DNA from: an uncultured Phascolarctobacterium sp.
GTDB taxonomy: Bacteria; Bacillota; Negativicutes; Acidaminococcales; Acidaminococcaceae
NCBI GenBank assembly: GCA_949299135.1
Contig: CASFZG010000014.1
Location: 62,001 to 126,000 of the forward strand
DNA: 64,000 nt
Direction of reading: 5' to 3'
Shown here: piece after piece, positions 59,104 to 64,000 of the stretch
How the letters are laid out: each line of letters opens with the position of its first letter
Numbering within the stretch: position 1 is the first letter of the stretch
Notes under the pieces: model-generated
Databases searched by the model: none
Told to the model about the DNA's origin: nothing
What the model saw: the letters and a program-made list of their open reading frames with translations, nothing else
Position numbers and translations under genes: made by a program

Positions 59104-60401
59104 AATCCGGCTTCCTTTCTGTAAATTTTAGCTTCTTCTGCCGCCACAGTTATCTGCTTAAGCAGATAATTTGTTACTTCAAAGCCAAGCATGCTGCCCG
59201 CGGCGTCGCTGTGCACAATGGCGATACCTTTTTTGCGCAGGCGTGCGCCAAATTCATGCCCCATATAAAGCCATGGGTGCAGTTCATCATATACATACTG
59301 CATGGGCGCAATGTTAGCAGCCTTGCATACCAGTGGGTCTGTGTGTTTTAAAATTTCCTGCACATAGTAATCATTTTCCTCGCTGAAGCGGTTGGTTTGT
59401 ATTACCTGCGGCACCATCCCAAGCGATGCCAGAAAGGCATTCATCTCAAAACAATAGTATGGTGTATTGCCATAAATATAGCTTACGCCGCCGAGGGCTT
59501 TGCCTGCCGCTGTTACAGCTTCTTTTGCTTCATTATAATAGGCGGCAATTTCTTCCGGCAACGGCACGCCGAGATATTCAAAAAGTTCTTTATAGCTTGC
59601 ATAAATCTTATCAGGATAAACAAATTTATTAAAATACACATAGGGAATGCCGAAGCGGGCTTTCATCTTTTTAGCCAGCGGCAGTGCGATATCATTTACC
59701 ACAATGTTTACGCGCGCGGCGGCAGCGTTTTTAATTTCATCCACGGTTGTGCCGGCAGGAAGCTGCATACCGATTTTAACACCTGATTTAACCAACATTT
59801 TGTAAAGTTCCGTTGTTTTAAATTCGCCCATGCGTTGACCCAGCACGTTTGCGGTATCGTTCTGCGGCACTTTTTCCATCATGTCAAAGCAGGCAGTAAT
59901 TGTACGTTCCAGTCCGGGCAGGTGGTCCTCGCATTTAAAATGTTCGGTATGCACTGCCATAACGGGTATGCCGTAAGCATCGCTCAGCTCAGCAGCAATG
60001 GCATCGTAGTCATCGCCGATAACCTCTACCACACAGGTAGTTACCAAAAATACACATTCAGGTTTGTATTCGGCAACAATTTCTTTAAACGCTTTATGCA
60101 TTTTGGGCGTGCTGCCGAAGGTTACGTCGTGCCCGTCCAACACTACCGATACGCAGCGCCCGCCCGGACCGCCAAAACGCTCCGAATGCAGCGTCATGCT
60201 TTTGGTGTAATAGGTGCATTCATCTGTGCCTACAACTACAAGCAGCGCGCCTTTAATGCCGCCAACTGCCATAGCCGCACCCATCAGCGGGCAGTGCGTG
60301 CCGGGAAACATGGCCTGCGTAAGCTGCGGTATGTCCTTAATGCTTTCAACACTGCTCAGCGGCTTTAATTTAGCCACCAAGTCTTTTCCGTTTATAGTCA
60401 T
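59100..60401 (-). CDS. Nitrogenase-like component 1, NifD/BchN-type subunit
   Basis: A 433-residue Oxidored_nitro protein retaining three cluster cysteines: Cys37 (HCPLMGA), Cys62 (DECTYY) and Cys123 (TTCVVEVIGDD). RFGGPGGR lies between the second and third. Partner of the NifK-like subunit; together they offer 3+1 cysteines, enough for a [4Fe-4S] cluster rather than a P-cluster. No cofactor-assembly genes (nifB, nifE, nifN) lie in the window, so FeMo-cofactor and N2 fixation are unlikely. The substrate is unknown. AAAGGAG precedes the ATG. Confidence 0.9.
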   Translation of the reverse strand: MTINGKDLVAKLKPLSSVESIKDIPQLTQAMFPGTHCPLMGAAMAVGGIKGALLVVVGTDECTYYTKSMTLHSERFGGPGGRCVSVVLDGHDVTFGSTPKMHKAFKEIVAEYKPECVFLVTTCVVEVIGDDYDAIAAELSDAYGIPVMAVHTEHFKCEDHLPGLERTITACFDMMEKVPQNDTANVLGQRMGEFKTTELYKMLVKSGVKIGMQLPAGTTVDEIKNAAAARVNIVVNDIALPLAKKMKARFGIPYVYFNKFVYPDKIYASYKELFEYLGVPLPEEIAAYYNEAKEAVTAAGKALGGVSYIYGNTPYYCFEMNAFLASLGMVPQVIQTNRFSEENDYYVQEILKHTDPLVCKAANIAPMQYVYDELHPWLYMGHEFGARLRKKGIAIVHSDAAGSMLGFEVTNYLLKQITVAAEEAKIYRKEAGL

Positions 60402-60417
60402 AAACTGCTCCTTTCGG

Positions 60418-61197
60418 TTAAACTATCTCTTTAAATGCCAGCAGCGGCTTGCTGCGTCCGGGTATTTGCAGCACATCACATTCCACGTTGTAAACCTCGC
60501 GCAGCATTTGCGGCGTTATTACTTCCAACGGACCGCCTTCACTGTATTTGCGTCCGTTTTTTATAACGATAATGCGGTCGCTTACTTCAAGCGCCTGGCT
60601 TAAATCGTGCAGCACCATTACCACGCCGATTCCGTTTTCGCTGTTCAGTTTTTTTACAAGCCGCATTGTTTCCTGCTGATGCGCTATATCAAGGTAGGTT
60701 GTAGGCTCGTCCAAAAACAGGATATCCGGCTGCTGCGCCAGTACGGTTGCAATCCACACGCGCTGTGCTTCACCACCACTGCATTCGTTGATAAACTTGT
60801 CACGCAGCGCCCATGTGCCTGTTACCTTCAGTGCCCAATCCACTACTTCTTCATCCTGCCTGCTGTTGCGTTGATACCACTTCTGGTATGGCACGCGCCC
60901 GTAACCGACAAGGTCACGCACTTTAAAATCCGGCGGTGCGTTATGCCGCTGCGGCAGCACGCCCATGCAGCGTGCCAGCACGGCAGCATTTACATTTTTC
61001 AGGTCCTCACCGTCCAGACAAACCGTGCCTTTAGTATATTTTAAGAGCCTTGTTACAGCCTTCATAACAGTTGATTTGCCGCTGCCATTAGGGCCGATAA
61101 TTGTGGTAATTTCTCCGCGGCGCAGCGTAATGTCAAATTCCGGCACAACAATGCGCCCGCCGTAACCTATCTCAAGTTTTACGCCTTTAACTTCCAC
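60418..61197 (-). CDS. ABC ATPase for metal-chelate import (FecE/BtuD type)
   Basis: A 259-residue ATPase: GPNGSGKST near residue 36, Q-loop LPQRHNAPP, signature ECSGGEAQRVW, Walker B ILFLDEPTTYLDIAHQ. This matches the siderophore/heme/cobalamin importer subfamily. GTG at 61197 overlaps the permease stop by 11 bp, with AAGGG 8 bp upstream. It lies between permease and NifD-like genes in one operon. Confidence 0.93.
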   Translation of the reverse strand: MEVKGVKLEIGYGGRIVVPEFDITLRRGEITTIIGPNGSGKSTVMKAVTRLLKYTKGTVCLDGEDLKNVNAAVLARCMGVLPQRHNAPPDFKVRDLVGYGRVPYQKWYQRNSRQDEEVVDWALKVTGTWALRDKFINECSGGEAQRVWIATVLAQQPDILFLDEPTTYLDIAHQQETMRLVKKLNSENGIGVVMVLHDLSQALEVSDRIIVIKNGRKYSEGGPLEVITPQMLREVYNVECDVLQIPGRSKPLLAFKEIV

Positions 61198-62188
61198 TTA
61201 CTCTGCCCTTCTTTCTCAGCATATATAAAAAGAACGGCCCGCCTGTTGCTGCCATTATAATGCCGACAGGTATTTCCATCCCGGTAACCAGCGTGCGTCC
61301 CAGCGTATCTGCCGCCAGCAAAAGAAACGCCCCCAAAAGCGTACTTACCGGCAAAAGCGCGCGGTAATCGCTGCCAACCATCATGCGGGCAATATGCGGT
61401 ACAACAAGTCCTATAAAGCCAATCATCCCGGCGACGGAAACTGTTGCCGCCGCTAAAAACGCACCCACCGCTGACAACAGGATGCGTACACGGCTCACGT
61501 TAACACCGAGGCCTGATGCCATTTCGTCACCAAGTTGCAAAATGTTGGCGCTTTTAATGCAGGCAAACCCGCAGATAAGGCCGATAAGCGAATATGCGCT
61601 GATAACATAAATCTGTTCCCAGTTGCAGCCGGAAAGACTGCCGTTCATAAAAGCCAGCACATTGGAAAGGTTGTCCGAATTAAGCATTTGCAAAAAGGCG
61701 TTGTATGCCCCCAGCACTGTGTTAATGGCCACGCCGGAAAGGATGATGCGTACCGGGTCAACGCCGTCGTGCCACGCTAAAATATAAATTAAAACGCATG
61801 CCAGCGATGCACCACCGAAAGCAAACAGCGGCACCGCCGAAAGCATGGCCGGATACAGCAGAAGTATGGTTGTAGCAGCCGTTGCCGCACCAGCCGATAC
61901 GCCGATAATGCCCGGGTCGGCCAGCGGGTTGCGCATTACGGACTGTAAAAGCGCACCGGCAACAGCTAGGCATGCACCAACTTCCAAAGCCATAATAATC
62001 CTCGGCAGGCGCAGGTTATAAACTACAATCTGCACCGGGCCTTCTGCGCCGTAAATAACGGCGTCGGCAATCTGTTTCAGCGAATAATCCGCACTGCCGA
62101 TTGTTAATGCGCCAAGGCTCATCAGCACAATCAGCGCTGCCAGCACCACGCAAACGGCGCTTACCTTAAATAAACTTATTGTTTTCAT
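61187..62188 (-). CDS. ABC permease for metal-chelate import (FecCD/BtuC type)
   Basis: A 333-residue protein with about nine to ten helices, FecCD family: LRLPRIIMALEVGACLAVAGALLQ near residue 60, NPLADPGIIGVSAGA near 90, GASLGVNVSRVR-like loop (here GLGVNVSRVRILL), and GFIGLVVPHIARMMVG near 260 with GRTLVTGMEIPVGI near the end. The ATG at 62188 is preferred; it begins one base after the lipoprotein stop, and a reading from 62218 adds residues of the upstream gene. Confidence 0.93.
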   Translation of the reverse strand: MKTISLFKVSAVCVVLAALIVLMSLGALTIGSADYSLKQIADAVIYGAEGPVQIVVYNLRLPRIIMALEVGACLAVAGALLQSVMRNPLADPGIIGVSAGAATAATTILLLYPAMLSAVPLFAFGGASLACVLIYILAWHDGVDPVRIILSGVAINTVLGAYNAFLQMLNSDNLSNVLAFMNGSLSGCNWEQIYVISAYSLIGLICGFACIKSANILQLGDEMASGLGVNVSRVRILLSAVGAFLAAATVSVAGMIGFIGLVVPHIARMMVGSDYRALLPVSTLLGAFLLLAADTLGRTLVTGMEIPVGIIMAATGGPFFLYMLRKKGRVSGS

Positions 62189-62189
62189 T

Positions 62190-63167
62190 TTATTTTTCCG
62201 CCGTTTCCAGCATATCAATAAGGCTGTTTATACGGTCAACAATCTCAATTCCGCCGGAAGCAATATAGCCTACCGGCAGATATATAACATGCCCTTCGCG
62301 GATGGCCTTAATGCTGTTCCAGTAATCAGGATTTTTAGCAAAATCTTCTTCCATCAGCTGTTGGTGTTCTTCCGCAGTTGCCGAACCGCCAACGCACAAA
62401 AGCAAATCAGGCTCATAGCCCAGCGCCTGTTCGCGGTCTAAAAGGGCAAGGCTGCTTTCGGTATTTTTATAAACATTGTCATAGCCCAACATATCTGCCA
62501 TGCTGCCAAGCGTGCCTTCTTTATTTTGTATAAAATGGCGCGGCGGCGCTGATTGCAACACCATTACCTTTTTACCGGCGTTTTCTTTGCGCATTTCTTC
62601 CATGCGTGCTTCAAGATTATCAAAACATTCTTTAATTTTATCCGCTCCTGCGTTGTCTTTGCCGAAAGCTTCAATCAGCACGTCAGTCAGTTCTTTTACC
62701 GATTTGTAGGTAACAACGTGGCCTGCATCGACATAATAAACGGGGATTTTTTCGTTCTCTAAAATTTTGCCGTAGCTGTCTTTGGCATGGTAGCCCAAAA
62801 TTACCAAATCCGGCTGCAAGGCGACAATACTTTCAATATCAAAATTATCGTTCATTGCGGTATTTAACTCTTGCGCGTTTTTAGCAAGCTCATCAGGCCA
62901 GCTGAACATTTTGTTTTGCGGTACTGCAACCTGATTAACACCCATCTCGTACAAAGCCAACACAGGGGTATGCGCCAGCGAAACCACGCGCTGCGGTATT
63001 TTATCAAGCACCAGCGGTTCTTTAAAACCGTACTGCTGTAAGGCTTCCGGATATCGCAGCACAATTTTACCGACACCATGTTCACCGGCTGCTTTATCCG
63101 TACCGCATCCACCAACCGCCAGCACGGCAGCAAGCATTACGGCAATTAACAGTAAAAGCTTCTTCAT
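62190..63167 (-). CDS. Periplasmic metal-chelate binding lipoprotein (FecB/BtuF type)
   Basis: A 325-residue lipoprotein with lipobox AVGGC near residue 21 and a class III binding fold ([55 protein letters not shown]). A GC-rich paralogue of the lipoprotein at 56728-57702. It follows the NifH-like gene by 9 bp and precedes the permease by one base, so uptake and reductase genes are interleaved in one transcription unit. Confidence 0.93.
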   Translation of the reverse strand: MKKLLLLIAVMLAAVLAVGGCGTDKAAGEHGVGKIVLRYPEALQQYGFKEPLVLDKIPQRVVSLAHTPVLALYEMGVNQVAVPQNKMFSWPDELAKNAQELNTAMNDNFDIESIVALQPDLVILGYHAKDSYGKILENEKIPVYYVDAGHVVTYKSVKELTDVLIEAFGKDNAGADKIKECFDNLEARMEEMRKENAGKKVMVLQSAPPRHFIQNKEGTLGSMADMLGYDNVYKNTESSLALLDREQALGYEPDLLLCVGGSATAEEHQQLMEEDFAKNPDYWNSIKAIREGHVIYLPVGYIASGGIEIVDRINSLIDMLETAEK

Positions 63168-63176
63168 AACGCACCC

Positions 63177-63935
63177 CTATTCATCAACGCTCAGTTTAAG
63201 CACGCGGTCCGCAAGTTTATTGTAAACCTCCACCATCGGTGAATCCTTAACAAACTCGCTTACCGTTCCACCCATGTTTTCAGCCGTCTGGATATCGCCG
63301 CTGCGCGGCACATACAAAACAATTTCCGTTTCAATTTCTTTGGCAGCTTTTTCTACCAGTTCGATTTCGTTTTCAATATTTTTGGCATTTAAAATAATGC
63401 CTTTTAAACGTGCGTACCCGCGCCTGCCGAAGTTTTTAATAGCCTGCGCGATATTATTTGCAGCATACAGCGCCATCATCTCGCCGGACGAAACAATAAA
63501 CACCTCGCGCGCATAGCCGCCGCGTATCGGCATGGCAAAACCGCCGCACACAACATCGCCCAGCACGTCGTAAATTACTACATCTGGCTTGTACACTTCA
63601 AAGGCTTCCAGTTCTGCCAGCTTTTCAAATGCCGAGATTATGCCGCGCCCTGCACAGCCGATGCCCGGAGTAGGCCCGCCCGCTTCCACGCACAGCACTC
63701 CGCCGAAGCCTTCAAACACAATGTCTTCCAGTTTCAGGCTGTCGCCTTTATTTTTAAGCTGTTCCAACACTGTTGGGATGCGTTTGCCGCCCATTAAATT
63801 TTTGGTGGAATCGGATTTGGGGTCGCAGCCAACCTGCATAACTTTGTAACCCTTAAGCGCCAGTGCGGCTGAAAGGTTGGACGTTGTTGTTGACTTGCCA
63901 ATACCGCCCTTACCGTAAATTGCAATTTTTCTCAT
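63177..63935 (-). CDS. NifH-like ATP-dependent reductase (component 2)
   Basis: A 252-residue Fe-protein homologue. P-loop GKGGIGKST (residues 8-16), switch motif GCDPKSDST (36-44), first cluster cysteine Cys94 in GIGCAGRGI and second Cys130 in DVLGDVVCGGFAMPIR; Arg97 corresponds to the ADP-ribosylatable Arg of NifH. A homodimer would bridge one [4Fe-4S] cluster and pass electrons to the NifD/NifK-like pair at the expense of ATP. AAAGGAG precedes the ATG. First visible gene of the six-gene operon; more genes may lie beyond the window end. Confidence 0.93.
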   Translation of the reverse strand: MRKIAIYGKGGIGKSTTTSNLSAALALKGYKVMQVGCDPKSDSTKNLMGGKRIPTVLEQLKNKGDSLKLEDIVFEGFGGVLCVEAGGPTPGIGCAGRGIISAFEKLAELEAFEVYKPDVVIYDVLGDVVCGGFAMPIRGGYAREVFIVSSGEMMALYAANNIAQAIKNFGRRGYARLKGIILNAKNIENEIELVEKAAKEIETEIVLYVPRSGDIQTAENMGGTVSEFVKDSPMVEVYNKLADRVLKLSVDE

Positions 63936-63974
63936 CTGATTTCTCCTTTATTTTAATGTTTTAAATCAAATCTG

Positions 63975-63990
63975 ATTGGTATTTCCCAAT
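63975..63990. promoter_or_regulatory. Inverted repeat upstream of the NifH-like gene
   Basis: ATTGG-N6-CCAAT lies 40 bp before the start codon. The arms differ from the dyad at 57787-57802, although both have 5-6-5 geometry. The full promoter is cut off by the window edge. Confidence 0.35.
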
Positions 63991-64000
63991 AGCAGCGTAC

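Noticed and set aside
57871-63935. Nitrogen-fixation operon
   Set aside because: No cofactor-assembly genes, component 1 lacks a complete P-cluster ligand set, and uptake genes are interleaved; a different reductase is more likely.
1-64000. CRISPR array or prophage
   Set aside because: No regularly spaced repeats, cas genes or phage structural genes are visible; HigB-like and HicAB modules alone do not indicate a prophage.

Overview
The window looks like chromosomal DNA from an anaerobic, diderm Firmicute (class Negativicutes; an Acidaminococcaceae or Phascolarctobacterium-like gut bacterium is my best guess, by inference). The evidence is a TonB-dependent outer-membrane receptor next to Firmicute features (a T-box leader, SorC and HutP-family regulators, AGGAGG ribosome binding sites), together with pyruvate:ferredoxin oxidoreductase, oxygen-sensitive two-subunit L-serine dehydratase and nitrogenase-like proteins. 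Most genes are moderately GC-rich. AT-rich patches (about 16.1-19.1 kb, 30.4-33.1 kb and 54.7-57.8 kb) stand out as accessory DNA.

Layout. 0-8.6 kb: end of a YbaK/ProX-type deacylase, a sodium:proton antiporter, an Mrp ATPase, small housekeeping genes, then a two-component system with a Met/His-rich sensor facing a divergent gene for a His-rich periplasmic protein, and a RelE/XRE toxin-antitoxin pair. 8.6-16 kb: nifJ, gamma-carbonic anhydrase, MFS exporter, an uncharacterised protein and an acetyltransferase. 16-19.3 kb: AT-rich patch with YdcF, an orphan protein, a broken ISL3 transposase and the first of three par-like small-peptide/antisense-RNA loci. 19.3-30.4 kb: thiC, an iron-type alcohol dehydrogenase, an M23 endopeptidase, a serine operon (T-box, serC, a damaged serA, a histidine phosphatase), the second par-like locus, trpS, a glycerol-dehydrogenase-like gene and DUF554. 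30.4-34.4 kb: helicase-nuclease, tRNA-Leu, hicAB and a tRNA His-Gln-Lys operon. 34.5-40.3 kb: a serine-degradation operon (Na+ symporter, HutP-like protein, sdaAB, sdaAA), corA and two UspA genes. 40.4-50.4 kb: a nucleoside-type ABC importer with fused permeases, and a second ABC importer with two paralogous lipoproteins. 50.5-54.5 kb: third, apparently toxin-less par-like locus and a DhaK/DhaL/LsrF/SorC operon. 54.7-64 kb: TonB receptor plus lipoprotein, then a six-gene operon encoding NifH-like, binding lipoprotein, permease, ATPase, NifD-like and NifK-like proteins.

The strongest candidate for an undescribed system is that last region: a complete outer-membrane-to-cytoplasm uptake route tied to a nitrogenase-like reductase with a 3+1 cysteine pattern. 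It lacks the cofactor-assembly genes expected for nitrogen fixation. It may import and reductively modify a tetrapyrrole or metal chelate. The second candidate is a family of convergent, Fst/par-like type I toxin-antitoxin loci built around a 29-residue membrane peptide.
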